The notes: generated from the letters alone by a model not told the origin. A stretch of 63,540 nucleotides of DNA from an uncultured Finegoldia sp. (GCF_900766215.1 NZ_CAAFUQ010000083.1:1-63540); one strand, 5' to 3'; shown: positions 53,126 to 63,249, counted from the first letter of the stretch. A program made the numbers and translations.

Positions 53126-54061
53126 TTATATTATTATACCCATTCTTTTATCAAAATTATCACCTTGGAAAATATTTTCTTGTTCCATTTTTTCTATTAT
53201 CAGATCTTGAATCTTCCAGTGACTTGTATTCCAGTTGCAAAATACGGAATTCTCTTCGGGCATTCTGCCAACTAAGCGTTGAATGAGGATATCCTTATCC
53301 AAATATTTCAAAAATTCGCAAACTTCATTCACATAATCGTCCAGTGATTTGAGTTTAACTTTTCCTTCTTCGTACCACTTCGCAAGTATTGTGTGTTTCG
53401 GAATGTAAAGGGAATGGATTTTGCATTCGTCAACTTTTAATACCGATAATAGCTTCGCTGTTTCTCTGACATCGTCCATGTCATCCCATGGAAGTGCAAG
53501 TATTACGTGTGTGCAAATTCTAAATCCGTATTCTTTTATCATCAAACAAGCACGAATGAAATCCGCAACTGTGTGTTGTCTGTTGATTATCTTCAAAGTT
53601 TTGTTGTTGGATGTTTGAAGTCCAAGCTCTATGATGATGTCGACGTTTTTTTCGTCTTGAAGTTGTTTCAATATTTCCAAATGCTCACGTGCTATACAAT
53701 CCGGTCTTGTGGATACGCTAACTGCAACGACATTTTCTACAACTGCTTCGTTGACGTATTGTCTGAACAATTCAAGCGGCATATACGTGTTGGAGTAATT
53801 TTGAAAATACGATATGAATTTGTGGGCGTTGTATTTGTTTTCGATGGTTTGTTTGTCTTTTTCCAATTGCTCACGAATTGAAAGGTGTTTTTCTTTGTTT
53901 TCGAAGCTTCCACCTTCTTCGTGACAATAAATGCAACCACCATGTCCCAACCTTCCATCTCTGTTGGGACAAGTCAAATCCAGTTTTATGGGAAGTTTGT
54001 AGACTTTTTCTCCGTAATGTTCTTTTAGATATTTGCTGTAAATGTTATATCTATCAGTCAT
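53126..54061 (-). CDS. TIGR01212-family radical SAM protein (YhcC-like)
   Basis: A 311-residue radical SAM protein. The cluster cysteines are in DLTCPNRDGRLGHGGCIYC, the spaced pattern of the YhcC/TIGR01212 group. The rest (VSVSTRPDCI, ELGLQTSN) is the Elp3-like core. The reaction is uncharacterised. It overlaps the upstream peroxiredoxin gene by 8 bp. Confidence 0.9.
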   Translation of the reverse strand: MTDRYNIYSKYLKEHYGEKVYKLPIKLDLTCPNRDGRLGHGGCIYCHEEGGSFENKEKHLSIREQLEKDKQTIENKYNAHKFISYFQNYSNTYMPLELFRQYVNEAVVENVVAVSVSTRPDCIAREHLEILKQLQDEKNVDIIIELGLQTSNNKTLKIINRQHTVADFIRACLMIKEYGFRICTHVILALPWDDMDDVRETAKLLSVLKVDECKIHSLYIPKHTILAKWYEEGKVKLKSLDDYVNEVCEFLKYLDKDILIQRLVGRMPEENSVFCNWNTSHWKIQDLIIEKMEQENIFQGDNFDKRMGIII

Positions 54062-54494
54062 TTAGGTTGTCTCGTACGAAATCCAAGACTTCTTGTGGAT
54101 TTTCGTCTGGTTTTACTTTTCTGAATTCTTTGACCAAGTTCATATTCTTGTCAAATACAAACGTGCTTCTTTCTGTTTTGGTAACTTCTTTGCCGAACAT
54201 TTTGCCCTTGTAAACGCAACCAAAATTGTTCAAGAATATTCTTTCTGGGTCGGATATCAATTCTTGTTTTAGTCCTTGTTTTTTTCTGAAATTTTCGTGT
54301 GTCTTTTCTGTATCCTTGCTAATTCCCACAACTTCTGTGTTAAGCTTTTGAAATTCGTCGTAAATTTCGGAAAATCCGTCCGCTTCTATTGTACATCCAC
54401 TTGTGTTATCTTTTGGATAGATGTATACTACCAAGTTTTTGCCCTTGTATTTGTCATAATATTCTTCATTCAAAAATTCTTTTAAATTATTCAT
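54054..54494 (-). CDS. bcp: Thioredoxin-dependent peroxiredoxin (Bcp type)
   Basis: A 146-residue peroxiredoxin that reduces hydroperoxides. The peroxidatic Cys is in DNTSGCTIEADGF (consensus DxTPGCTxEA), with Ser replacing Pro. The N-terminus is short: the usual GxxAPDF segment is replaced by MNNLKEFLNEEYYDKY. A possible resolving Cys is in NFGCVYKGK. It is translationally coupled to both neighbours. Confidence 0.9.
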   Translation of the reverse strand: MNNLKEFLNEEYYDKYKGKNLVVYIYPKDNTSGCTIEADGFSEIYDEFQKLNTEVVGISKDTEKTHENFRKKQGLKQELISDPERIFLNNFGCVYKGKMFGKEVTKTERSTFVFDKNMNLVKEFRKVKPDENPQEVLDFVRDNLND

Positions 54495-55323
54495 AATCCC
54501 TCAACTCAAATAGTTCTTCTAAAAATTTCGCCAGTCCGTCTTGTTCGTTTGTGTATTGTGTTATGATGTCTGCGTTTTGTTTCAAAATATCGTCAGAGTT
54601 TTTCATCGCAACTCCAAGTCCACTGTTCACAACCATTTCCAAATCGTTGTGCGCATCGCCAATAGCAACCACTTCATCACTTGTTATTCCAAAATGCTTA
54701 AGCACATGAATTGCCCTTTTGTATTTGTCCGTGTTAACGTTTTGCACTTCAAGCATTCTAATGTTTTTGGAAAAATACTTCGTGTGAATGTGATATGTCA
54801 CGTTGGGATTGGTCTTGATATGATCAACAATATCGTAAATACGGTCTTTTCTTGCTATCATAATCATGCTTACACAATCATCTATCGGCAAATTCCTCTC
54901 AGACACTGTCATGATTTCACCAATATCCCCAACACTATCCTCAAAAAGCTTCTTGTCATCTTCATCTTGGATGAGAAGTGCGCATTTGTTTTCCACAAAA
55001 AAATACGGTCTTATCCCATACTCCTCTGATAGAGTGCTAAGCTCATTCACCACATTGGATTCTAACTTCAAATCCTCATCCGTTGCAATATTGGAGCTAC
55101 TGTGAATAATAGCTCCATTATTTGCAAGGATTATTTTGTCAAAATCTAATTTTTCGGTTAATTGCTTAGCTCTGGATAGACCTCTTCCTGTCGCAATAAT
55201 AATCTTTATGCCATTATCATAAAGTTTTTGTAAAATTTGATTACTGAAATCAGTAATTTTTTTATCGTCTGTCAGAAGAGTTCCGTCCAGATCAATCATA
55301 ACAGCCTTAAAATTATTCTTCAT
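54487..55323 (-). CDS. Cof-type HAD hydrolase
   Basis: A 278-residue phosphatase of the HAD superfamily (Cof group), with the nucleophile in VMIDLDGTLL, motif II Thr in IIATGRG and the C-terminal IGDAHNDLEMV. Likely acts on sugar phosphates or flavin mononucleotide-like substrates. ATG 55323 lies 3 nt after GGAG; an upstream TTG is less likely. It overlaps the DUF1292 gene. Confidence 0.92.
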   Translation of the reverse strand: MKNNFKAVMIDLDGTLLTDDKKITDFSNQILQKLYDNGIKIIIATGRGLSRAKQLTEKLDFDKIILANNGAIIHSSSNIATDEDLKLESNVVNELSTLSEEYGIRPYFFVENKCALLIQDEDDKKLFEDSVGDIGEIMTVSERNLPIDDCVSMIMIARKDRIYDIVDHIKTNPNVTYHIHTKYFSKNIRMLEVQNVNTDKYKRAIHVLKHFGITSDEVVAIGDAHNDLEMVVNSGLGVAMKNSDDILKQNADIITQYTNEQDGLAKFLEELFELRDYE

Positions 55324-55636
55324 CTTCTCCTTCAAAATCTACGAAAAGAGATTCGAATGTTTCTTTTGCTTTTTCGTATTCAGCATCGTCTTCGATAACA
55401 TCTAAGTTAGCTTCTTCTTCGTTGATTTCTTCGTATTTGTAAATCATAATTTCGTTGTCATCTTCAGATACAAGTGCGATGTAATCACTGTCGTAGCCTT
55501 CAACTTCGAATACTCCAAGGATTCCACATTCGATTTCGCCGCCATCTTCTAATGTTAGTACGATTGTATCTAACTCTTCTTCATCATACATTTCTTCGTT
55601 TAATTCTTCGTTTTCTAAATTTCTTTCGTCACTCAT
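55313..55636 (-). CDS. DUF1292-family acidic protein
   Basis: A 107-residue, very acidic protein of the DUF1292 (YrzB-like) family, seen in VLTLEDGGEIECGILGVFEV and YIALVSEDDNEIMIYKY. Function unknown. It lies in a tight operon after pepD. Confidence 0.9.
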   Translation of the reverse strand: MSDERNLENEELNEEMYDEEELDTIVLTLEDGGEIECGILGVFEVEGYDSDYIALVSEDDNEIMIYKYEEINEEEANLDVIEDDAEYEKAKETFESLFVDFEGEDEE

Positions 55637-55650
55637 TTTTATCCTCCATT

Positions 55651-57042
55651 TTATAATGATTCTACTAATTTCTTCAAGAATTCGTACACCCTAGCTGTAG
55701 ATTCCAAATCCAAAGTTTCTTTTGGTGTGTGAACTCCCGTCATATCTGGGCCGATGGAAATCATGTCCATGTCCGGATATTTCTTTGAAAATACTGCACA
55801 TTCAAGACCTGCGTGAATAACATTCACTTGCATATCTTTCCCTGTGACTTCCTTATAAACTTTCAAACATTTGTCTCTTAGTTCGCTATCTTCTCGGTAT
55901 TCCCAAGGTTCGTAGAATCCTTCAGATTTAACTATTCCATTGTTTGATTTTGTTGTATTTGTAATCAAATCTTCAACTTCTTTTATCTTGTTCAAAACTG
56001 AGGATCTGATTGATACCATAAACACGAATTTATCGTCTTCTGTTTTTGCAATTGATTGGTTAAGAGAAGTTTCCACCAAATCGTCTTTACCTTTTACCAT
56101 GTCCACAACTCCGTTTGGAATTGTTGTTAGGAAATTCAAGATATGTTCAGTAGATTGTTCATCCATTGGAGTCTTTTCATCTACTTGTTCAAACTTAAAT
56201 TCCATCTTTTCTTCGACTTGTTTGAAGCCATCAACGTTTATTTCTTCGTCTTTGATTTCATCTTCACTTGCAATGATAAGTTCACAATTTCTTGGGATTG
56301 CGTTGTGTTTTGTACCGCCATTTAATGATACAATTCTCAAATTGTGACGTGTCGATAATTCTTTAAGGATTTTAACTGTAGATTCGATGGCGTTAAGGTG
56401 ATTTTTGTTGATGTCTTGTCCACTGTGACCACCTCTGAAACCATTGATAGATATTTTGTAGAAGAATTTGCCGAAATCTTCACGTTTGATTTCAAATTCA
56501 GAATTCAAAGTGTTACCACCAGCGCAACCACAAGTCATGATTCCTTCTTCTTCACTGTCGACGTTGATAAGGTATTTGCCTTTCAAGAAATCTTCGCTTA
56601 CGGCATTTGCACCTATAAGTCCAACTTCTTCATTTGTCGTAATTATCAATTCCAAATCAGGATGTGACAAATTTTCGTCTTGCAAGATAGCAAATCCCAT
56701 TGCGATTGCAATTCCATTGTCTGCTCCAAGTGTTGTTTTGTTGGCAGTTAACTTGCCATCTTTTTCGATAAATTCTATCGGATCCTTTGTGAAATCATGA
56801 TTGCTGTCATCTTCTTTTTCGCAAACCATGTCCATGTGACCTTGCAAAATAACTCCTGGATGACCTTTTTTATCTTCTGTTGCAGGCTTTCTGATTACGA
56901 TGTTTAATTCATCGTCGACATCGTAGTCAAGTCCTAATTGTTTTGCTTTATTTACTAAGTATTCGTTAATTCTTTTTTGGTCAAATGAACAACGAGGAAC
57001 ATTCGACAATTCTCTGAAATTTTCTAATACTATATTTTTCAT
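55651..57042 (-). CDS. pepD: Aminoacyl-histidine dipeptidase
   Basis: A 463-residue M20-type zinc dipeptidase (PepD group). Metal ligands are visible in LQGHMDMVCEK, GADNGIAIAMG and TNEEVGLIGA, with the lid domain between. It probably releases amino acids from imported dipeptides, fitting an asaccharolytic anaerobe. First gene of a run of about six overlapping genes. Confidence 0.95.
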   Translation of the reverse strand: MKNIVLENFRELSNVPRCSFDQKRINEYLVNKAKQLGLDYDVDDELNIVIRKPATEDKKGHPGVILQGHMDMVCEKEDDSNHDFTKDPIEFIEKDGKLTANKTTLGADNGIAIAMGFAILQDENLSHPDLELIITTNEEVGLIGANAVSEDFLKGKYLINVDSEEEGIMTCGCAGGNTLNSEFEIKREDFGKFFYKISINGFRGGHSGQDINKNHLNAIESTVKILKELSTRHNLRIVSLNGGTKHNAIPRNCELIIASEDEIKDEEINVDGFKQVEEKMEFKFEQVDEKTPMDEQSTEHILNFLTTIPNGVVDMVKGKDDLVETSLNQSIAKTEDDKFVFMVSIRSSVLNKIKEVEDLITNTTKSNNGIVKSEGFYEPWEYREDSELRDKCLKVYKEVTGKDMQVNVIHAGLECAVFSKKYPDMDMISIGPDMTGVHTPKETLDLESTARVYEFLKKLVESL

Positions 57043-57106
57043 TTAATTACACCTCAAGATTTATATACCCATTATGAAATTAAAACCCACAAATTTTATG
57101 CATTAA

Positions 57107-58225
57107 TTATATAGATTTTGCTACTCTGTCTGCGATGATTTTTTTCCTATCAGGTGCAAATTCTTCGAGATAATCACTTTCTGAAAGTACGTCTACGATT
57201 ATTTCGTAAATTTTATTCGCATCAATTTTTTTGTCGATTTTTTCTTTGATTAGCTCAAACTGTTTTTTTCTGTCAGTGTAGAACGGCTTCACATCAGGAT
57301 TGTAAGAATTTATCGCAGTATCAAGTGTGTTGTAGAATAAGCTTGTTCCCGAATCATAAATCGGAGCCATTCCTCTAACTTCAAGCGTTTCAACATCTCT
57401 TATGAACCCAAAATTATTAAAATGTCTGTCTTCGTTAAAAATTATATAATCTAGAAGAAGCATGTCATAGATTTTGGTTTTTACATCAGATATCCCAAGT
57501 TTTTGTAATTCTTCTACCACGAAATCATATATTGAAATATGATTAGGTTTTTGAACATTTTGAACAATCGCATTAACTGGGACAAGCTCCGTGTTTTCAT
57601 CGATGAAATTCTCACAAACAGAACAAGTCTTGTCACCAATATTTTCGATTTCATATCTAATATGATTAATTCCAAGAATTTTTGAGATTTCATAGGCTAT
57701 TTTTTCGTTGAAAGCTTCTTGATAGAATGGTTTTGAAGAGCCTTTAACGAGAACTCTCTTACCTTCATTTAACATCCATGCTTTTTTAAGCCAACCATCT
57801 GATGTGTTGTTCGGAGTTTTTAGGGAAAAAGAACTGTCGGATTTGCCAAACATAAAAAGTCCCATATCTTGTGAGAAATCATTTTGGAAAAAGTTAATGT
57901 CTTTCCATTCTACGCTGTCGTTTTTTTCTTTTATCCAATATTGATCCGAAAGAGATAGTCCGAAATACGCCAAGCTAAGTTCGTAAAGCGATTTGCCTTG
58001 AATGTTTTTCAAAATAATGTCCTTGTCCTGTCTGGTATCTGGAATTCTTCTACCTTTTAGAAAATGCTCAAAGCTACTTTTTTCGATTATATTTTTCTTG
58101 TTGTTGTATTTAACTTGCACCGGTCTGTATTTTGGATTGTATATTTCTATGATTTTTATGATTTTGTTGTGAATCATTTCAAACGAAAACACCGGCGTGT
58201 TTTTATTGTAGATTACATATTCCAT
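57107..58225 (-). CDS. HipA-like kinase without HipB
   Basis: A 372-residue protein with the HipA C-terminal kinase fold: the ATP-binding RVLVKGSSKPFYQEAFNE region, catalytic FNEDRHFNNFGF and metal-binding PIYDSGTSLF. HipA kinases phosphorylate GltX or other targets and are usually next to a HipB repressor; none is here. The N-terminal 110 residues differ from HipA. GGAGGGG precedes the ATG. Role unknown. Confidence 0.8.
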   Translation of the reverse strand: MEYVIYNKNTPVFSFEMIHNKIIKIIEIYNPKYRPVQVKYNNKKNIIEKSSFEHFLKGRRIPDTRQDKDIILKNIQGKSLYELSLAYFGLSLSDQYWIKEKNDSVEWKDINFFQNDFSQDMGLFMFGKSDSSFSLKTPNNTSDGWLKKAWMLNEGKRVLVKGSSKPFYQEAFNEKIAYEISKILGINHIRYEIENIGDKTCSVCENFIDENTELVPVNAIVQNVQKPNHISIYDFVVEELQKLGISDVKTKIYDMLLLDYIIFNEDRHFNNFGFIRDVETLEVRGMAPIYDSGTSLFYNTLDTAINSYNPDVKPFYTDRKKQFELIKEKIDKKIDANKIYEIIVDVLSESDYLEEFAPDRKKIIADRVAKSI

Positions 58226-58278
58226 TCTATCCCCTCCTTTTCTATATTGTACTATATTTGTGTTATTTTATTGTAAAT

Positions 58279-59374
58279 TTAATTGTGGCTCAAATACGCA
58301 TTTATGAATTTATCCAAATCACCATCCAACACATCTTGTACTTGTGAACTTTCAAAGTTTGTTCTGTGATCTTTTACCAATGTGTATGGTTGGAATACGT
58401 AGGATCTGATTTGGGAGCCCCACGCTATTTGGTTGTATTTTCCTTGGATGTCTTCGATTTTTTCACGCTTTTCTTCTTCTTTTATCATGATAAGCTTGGC
58501 GATAAGCATATCCATGGCGTATTTTCTGTTGGCGATTTGCGATCTTTCTGTTTGACATTGGACTGTGACTCCTGTTGGAATGTGTGTGATTCTAACTGCA
58601 GAGTCTGTCATGTTGACGTGTTGTCCACCGGCACCTGATGCTCTGTAAGTGTCCACTTTCAAATCTTTGTCGTCTATTTGAATGTTGTGACTGTCTTTGA
58701 TTTCTGGGAAGACGTCCACTGATGCGAATGATGTGTGGCGACGTTTTTGTTGGTCAAACGGAGAAATTCTGACAAGTCTGTGTACTCCTTTTTCGCTTTT
58801 CAAAAAACCATAGGCGTTAATTCCTTGTACGATTAACGATACGGATTTGATGCCGCCTTCTGTATCTTGGTTGTAGTCGGTGATTTTATAGGAATAATTC
58901 TTGTCCGCAATCCACCTAGTGTACATTCTCAGTAACATTTCCGCCCAATCTTGTGCTTCAGTCCCACCTGCACCTGCGTGAATGGACATAATCGCATTAT
59001 TCTTGTCGTATTCTCCCACTAAGAGAGTTTTGATTTTGAATTCGTCGACTTTTTCTTCCAAACTTTTGAGTGTTTTTGAGATTTCTTTTTCGTATTCTTC
59101 TGTGTTGTCTTCCTTGCTGATTTCGAGCATCATCTTGACTTCTTCGATTTTTTCTTCGATTTCATCGTAGTTTTCGACATCAGCTTTTATGGAATTCAAT
59201 TCGTCGAAGATTGCTTGTGCTTTGTCGCTGTCATCCCAAAAACCCTGTTTCAATGTTTCTTGTTGCAATTCATCTAATTTTTTTCTTAAATTGTCTAAGT
59301 CAAAGAGACTCCTTTATTTCTTTTAGATTTTGAGATAAACTTTCTATTTTTTCGTTAATTAAAAATACGTCCAT
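58279..59374 (-). CDS. prfB: Peptide chain release factor 2 with +1 programmed frameshift
   Basis: RF2 reads UAA and UGA stops. The first 24 codons (start 59374, behind GGAGG) end in CTT TGA at 59305-59300; the remaining 340 residues continue in the +1 frame from GAC. Total about 364 residues. The frameshift site is CTTTGAC, with an internal AAAGGAG 3-4 nt upstream. Later motifs SIHAGAGGTEAQDW and SGAGGQHVN (GGQ loop) and PxT-like anticodon region identify RF2. Confidence 0.97.
59299..59316 (-). promoter_or_regulatory. prfB programmed +1 frameshift site
   Basis: AAGGAG, then TCT, then CTTTGAC: a stimulatory Shine-Dalgarno, slippery CTT and in-frame UGA, the known autoregulatory arrangement of prfB. 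Confidence 0.96.
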
Positions 59375-59404
59375 TTTTATCCTCCAATTGCATATATTTT
59401 TTGA

Positions 59405-59432
59405 ACAAAAAAGGAGGATTTCTCCTCCTTTG
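59405..59432 (-). terminator. Terminator between secA and prfB
   Basis: On minus, AAAGGAGGA-GAAA-TCCTCCTTT followed by TTTG. Confidence 0.9.
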
Positions 59433-59520
59433 TGTTTGTATTTGTTTTTATAATAGTGATGGTGTTTGATGTTTAAACATTTTACTTTGAAAAATTCGCT
59501 TCTACCTATTCCACTATTTA

Positions 59521-62250
59521 TTATCTATTTTTACCACAGCAGTTTTTGTATTTCTTACCACTTCCGCATGGACATGGATCGTTTCTACCGATTTTCTTAC
59601 CTTTAACTACTGGTTTATTGATTTCTTCTTCACCACTTGATGCAGAAGTTTCGTGAGCTACTTGTTTTCTTTCGATTTCTTCAACTGGTTGAACGTTGAA
59701 CATTCCTCTAACTGTGTCTTCTTTTATAGAGTGGTTCATATCTTCAAACATTTCGAAACCTTCATTGTTGTAAGCTCTTACTGGGTCTTGTTGACCGAAC
59801 GCTCTTAGACCGATACCTTGACGCAATTGATCCATCGCATCAATGTGATCCATCCATTTTCTATCTACAACCATAAGAAGAATTACACGTTCGATTTCTC
59901 TGAATTTTTCTTTGCCGATGGCTTCTTCTTTTTCTCCATAAACTTCCAATGCTTTTTGTGTTACATAATCTGTGAAAGTTTTCTTGTTGTAGCTGTTAAG
60001 TCTTGTAAGATCCAATGTTCCTTCTGGAATGAATGTGTTAAGATATGTCATCAACGCTTCCATTTCCCAATTTTCTGATTTTGGATCTTGGCAATATGTG
60101 TCAATTGCATTAGCAATGATGTCCTTAATCATAGCCACGATAGATTCGTGCATGTCTTCTCCGTCAAGTACTTTATCCCTTTCAGTATAAATTACTTTAC
60201 GTTGTGCATTCATAACGTCGTCGTATTTCAATACGTTCTTTCTGATACCAAAGTTATTAGATTCAACTTTTGTTTGCGCTCTTTCGATTGCTTTAGTGAT
60301 TGTTCTGAATTCCATTGGTTCGTCTTCTGGGAATTTGCCAGATTCAGCGTATTTTTGGATAGTTTCGCCACCGAACAATCTCATTAAGTTGTCTCCCAAT
60401 GATACGAAGAATCTTGATTTACCAGGGTCTCCTTGACGGCCAGAACGACCACGCAATTGGTTGTCGATACGACGTGATTCGTGACGTTCAGTACCGATTA
60501 TATATAATCCGCCGACTTCGATAACTTTCTTCTTATCTTCGTCAGTCATTTTCTTGTATTTTTTGTATAATTCGTTGTACACATTTCTTGCTGCAACTAA
60601 TTCTTCATCTGTACTTGGCAAGAATGAATCCAAACTTTCGATTACATATTCTCCGTAACCTTGTTTTTTCATATCATGTTTTGCTAAGAAATCAGGGTTA
60701 CCACCTAAAAGAATGTCGGTACCACGACCTGCCATGTTTGTTGCGATAGTAACTTTGTCAAACATACCTGCTTGTGCTACGATTTCTGCTTCACGTTCGT
60801 GTTGCTTAGCGTTCAACACATCGTGTTTGATGCCATTTTTCTTCAATAACTTAGATAATTTTTCTGAAACTTCGATAGAAATAGTACCAACTAGAATTGG
60901 TTGACCAGTTTTGTGAATTTCTTTGATTTCTTCAACGATTGCGTTGAACTTGGCATTTTCATTGATGTAAACTCTGTCTTGTTCGTCAACTCTGGCTACT
61001 GGTTTGTTAGTAGGAATTTCAACAACGTCCATCTTGTAGATTTCGTTGAATTCTGATTCTTCAGTCTTGGCAGTACCAGTCATACCACTTAATTTGTTGT
61101 ACATTCTAAAGTAGTTTTGGAATGTAACTGTTGCCAAAGTTTTAGATTCACTCTTAACTTCAACACCTTCTTTTGCTTCGATTGCTTGGTGAAGACCATC
61201 AGAATATCTTCTACCTTCCATGATACGACCAGTAAATTCATCAACGATAAGAATTTCGTCATCTTTTACTACGTAATCAATGTCTCTTTTCATTGTATTG
61301 TTAGCCTTCAAAGCTTGGTTGATGTGGTGAGCCAATTCCATGTTGTTAGGATCAGACAAGTTTTCTACGCCGAAATATTCTTCAGCTTTTTTAGTACCAA
61401 TTTCTGTAAGACTGGCAGTTTTTCTCTTTTCGTCAACCAAGAAATCAACAGTTTCATCCTTGAATTCACGATCGAAAATATCTGGCTTGTCTTCTTCTGG
61501 ATCCATAATACGTCCAGTCAAACCATTAGCAAACATATTTGCTCTCATATACATATCTGTAGATTCGTCACCTTGACCAGAAATAATAAGTGGAGTTCTA
61601 GCTTCATCTATTAAGATAGAGTCAACTTCGTCCACGATTGCAAAGTTAAGACCTCTTTGAACCTTGTCTTTTTTGTAAATAACCATGTTGTCACGCAAAT
61701 AGTCGAAACCATATTGGTTATTAGTACCGTAAGTAATGTCACAAGCGTAGTTTTCACGTCTTTCATCATTGTCCAAACCATAAACGATAACGCCTACAGT
61801 TAATCCCAAAAATTCGTGAACCTTTCCCATCCATTCCTTATCTCTCTTTGCAAGATAATCATTGACAGTAACCACGTGAACGCCCTTACCACTAAGCGCA
61901 TTCAAATATGCAGGTAAAGTTGCAACCAAAGTCTTACCTTCACCAGTTTTCATTTCTGCAATTCTACCTTGGTGTAAAACAACACCACCGATTAATTGCA
62001 CACGATATTGTTTCATACCCAAAACTCTGTAGCTGGCTTCTCTAACTACAGCGTATGCTTCTGGCATAATATCGTCCAAAGTTTCTCCGTTTTTTAATCT
62101 TTCCTTGAATTCAACAGTTTTATGCTTTAATTCATCATCTGATAATTGTTGCATAGACTTATCATATGATTCAATTTTTTTAATAATTGGTTCTATTTTC
62201 TTTAGCTCCTTCTTATTAACTGAGCCAAAAATAGATTCAAACACTCCCAT
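59521..62250 (-). CDS. secA: Preprotein translocase ATPase SecA
   Basis: SecA drives secretion through SecYEG; it will export the surface proteins encoded here. The 909-residue protein has Walker A KTGEGKTLVATL, DEVDSILIDEA (DEAD), the GRGTDILLGG helicase motif and the C-terminal zinc-binding CPCGSGKKYKNCC motif. Full length. The start follows GGAG. A second SecA-like paralog is not in the window. Confidence 0.98.
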   Translation of the reverse strand: MGVFESIFGSVNKKELKKIEPIIKKIESYDKSMQQLSDDELKHKTVEFKERLKNGETLDDIMPEAYAVVREASYRVLGMKQYRVQLIGGVVLHQGRIAEMKTGEGKTLVATLPAYLNALSGKGVHVVTVNDYLAKRDKEWMGKVHEFLGLTVGVIVYGLDNDERRENYACDITYGTNNQYGFDYLRDNMVIYKKDKVQRGLNFAIVDEVDSILIDEARTPLIISGQGDESTDMYMRANMFANGLTGRIMDPEEDKPDIFDREFKDETVDFLVDEKRKTASLTEIGTKKAEEYFGVENLSDPNNMELAHHINQALKANNTMKRDIDYVVKDDEILIVDEFTGRIMEGRRYSDGLHQAIEAKEGVEVKSESKTLATVTFQNYFRMYNKLSGMTGTAKTEESEFNEIYKMDVVEIPTNKPVARVDEQDRVYINENAKFNAIVEEIKEIHKTGQPILVGTISIEVSEKLSKLLKKNGIKHDVLNAKQHEREAEIVAQAGMFDKVTIATNMAGRGTDILLGGNPDFLAKHDMKKQGYGEYVIESLDSFLPSTDEELVAARNVYNELYKKYKKMTDEDKKKVIEVGGLYIIGTERHESRRIDNQLRGRSGRQGDPGKSRFFVSLGDNLMRLFGGETIQKYAESGKFPEDEPMEFRTITKAIERAQTKVESNNFGIRKNVLKYDDVMNAQRKVIYTERDKVLDGEDMHESIVAMIKDIIANAIDTYCQDPKSENWEMEALMTYLNTFIPEGTLDLTRLNSYNKKTFTDYVTQKALEVYGEKEEAIGKEKFREIERVILLMVVDRKWMDHIDAMDQLRQGIGLRAFGQQDPVRAYNNEGFEMFEDMNHSIKEDTVRGMFNVQPVEEIERKQVAHETSASSGEEEINKPVVKGKKIGRNDPCPCGSGKKYKNCCGKNR

Positions 62251-62290
62251 ATAAATCTCCTTACTTTAATATATATAAATACTACCTTTT

Positions 62291-62319
62291 ATTTTAACAT
62301 TAAAACATATCATTTACAA
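62291..62319 (-). promoter_or_regulatory. secA promoter
   Basis: On minus, TTGTAA (62314-62319), 17 bp, TAAAAT (62291-62296), about 40 bp before the ATG. Confidence 0.75.
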
Positions 62320-62544
62320 CAAAAACATCAACTTTTAAAGGAAATCACTTATAAAATTTTCCAATAAATTACAGACCATATAATTTTGGGTGAAATTTTG
62401 TAAAATTATTTTTAATACGCAAATTTTTTTGAAATTATTTTGAAGTATGATCCTCCTGAAATACCTCTGCGTAAATTAATATTCGCTGTGTAATCATTCA
62501 GCTTTCAAACAAGCGATAGAAGCTGGAAATATATATTATTTGTA
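62320..62544. other. Non-coding AT-rich intergenic region
   Basis: I see no convincing ORF, RNA or repeat here, apart from weak AT-rich runs. It is the boundary between ancestral secA and the acquired toxin-antitoxin segment. Confidence 0.6.
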
Positions 62545-62573
62545 TTGCTGTTGTACGTACATTTTGATATAAT
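62545..62573 (+). promoter_or_regulatory. Toxin-antitoxin promoter and operator
   Basis: TTGCTG (62545-62550), 17 bp, TATAAT (62568-62573). The spacer holds the perfect palindrome TGTACGTACA (62552-62561), a plausible operator for autorepression by the antitoxin. Confidence 0.7.
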
Positions 62574-62608
62574 GATATTATAAAAATATCGGAAAGGTGG
62601 TGCTTTAT

Positions 62609-62917
62609 ATGGCAGCAAAATCAGCAAATCTTTATGCTCGTATTGAACCGGAGGTAAAGGAAAAGGCAGAAAGTATTTTATCTGCACTTGGTATTCCTGC
62701 ATCCAGTGCTATTAATATGTTTTATAAACAGATAATTCTTCAGAGAGGACTTCCTTTTGAAGTGAAATTGCCATCTTCTCGTCCTGTAGATATGTCCTTT
62801 TTATCAGAAACAGAACTAAACGAAGAGCTTGAGAAAGGATATGCGGATATCAAAGCAGGAAGAACAAGAGAAGCAAACGCAGTTTTTGCAGACATACGTA
62901 AGGATTATAACCTATGA
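62609..62917 (+). CDS. RelB/DinJ-family antitoxin
   Basis: A 102-residue antitoxin. The N-terminal NLYARIEPEVKEKAESIL and ASSAINMFYKQIIL is the RelB/DinJ ribbon-helix-helix, which binds DNA and neutralises the toxin via its C-terminus. Start at 62609, in the context AAAGGTGGTG; a GTG at 62597 overlaps that site. The GC content and codon use are higher than neighbours, hinting at transfer. Confidence 0.92.
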   Translation: MAAKSANLYARIEPEVKEKAESILSALGIPASSAINMFYKQIILQRGLPFEVKLPSSRPVDMSFLSETELNEELEKGYADIKAGRTREANAVFADIRKDYNL

Positions 62918-63249
62918 TTTATAAAATCAAAATTACTGACCAAGCTGATAATGATATTCGTAATATATATGAATATATTGCCTACGAATTACCGTCACCT
63001 GAGAACGCCAATCGTCAGCTGAACAGAATTGAAAAGTGTATTATGAGTCTTTACGATATGCCAGAGCGCCATCGTTTTTATGATAGTGAACCGTGGAAAA
63101 GTCGTAGACTTCATATTGTTCCGATAGATAATTATTGCATTCTATATATTGTAGATAATGATGATACAACAGTTTCCATCATGCGAGTGATGTATTTAGG
63201 TCGTGATATCAATGCTAAGCTTGACAAATACAAGAAATACAAAAAGTAG
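62914..63249 (+). CDS. RelE/ParE-superfamily toxin
   Basis: A 111-residue toxin whose frame overlaps the antitoxin stop by 4 bp (ATGA). KITDQADNDIRNIYEYI and the C-terminal YCILYIVDNDDTTVSIMRVMY are typical of ParE/RelE folds. RelE members cleave mRNA on ribosomes and ParE members poison gyrase; the choice here is open. Neighbouring IS suggests it moved in. Confidence 0.92.
   Translation: MIYKIKITDQADNDIRNIYEYIAYELPSPENANRQLNRIEKCIMSLYDMPERHRFYDSEPWKSRRLHIVPIDNYCILYIVDNDDTTVSIMRVMYLGRDINAKLDKYKKYKK

Noticed and set aside
59299..59305. A nonsense mutation or sequencing error in prfB
   Set aside because: The site has the full programmed frameshift signal CTTTGAC plus an internal Shine-Dalgarno.
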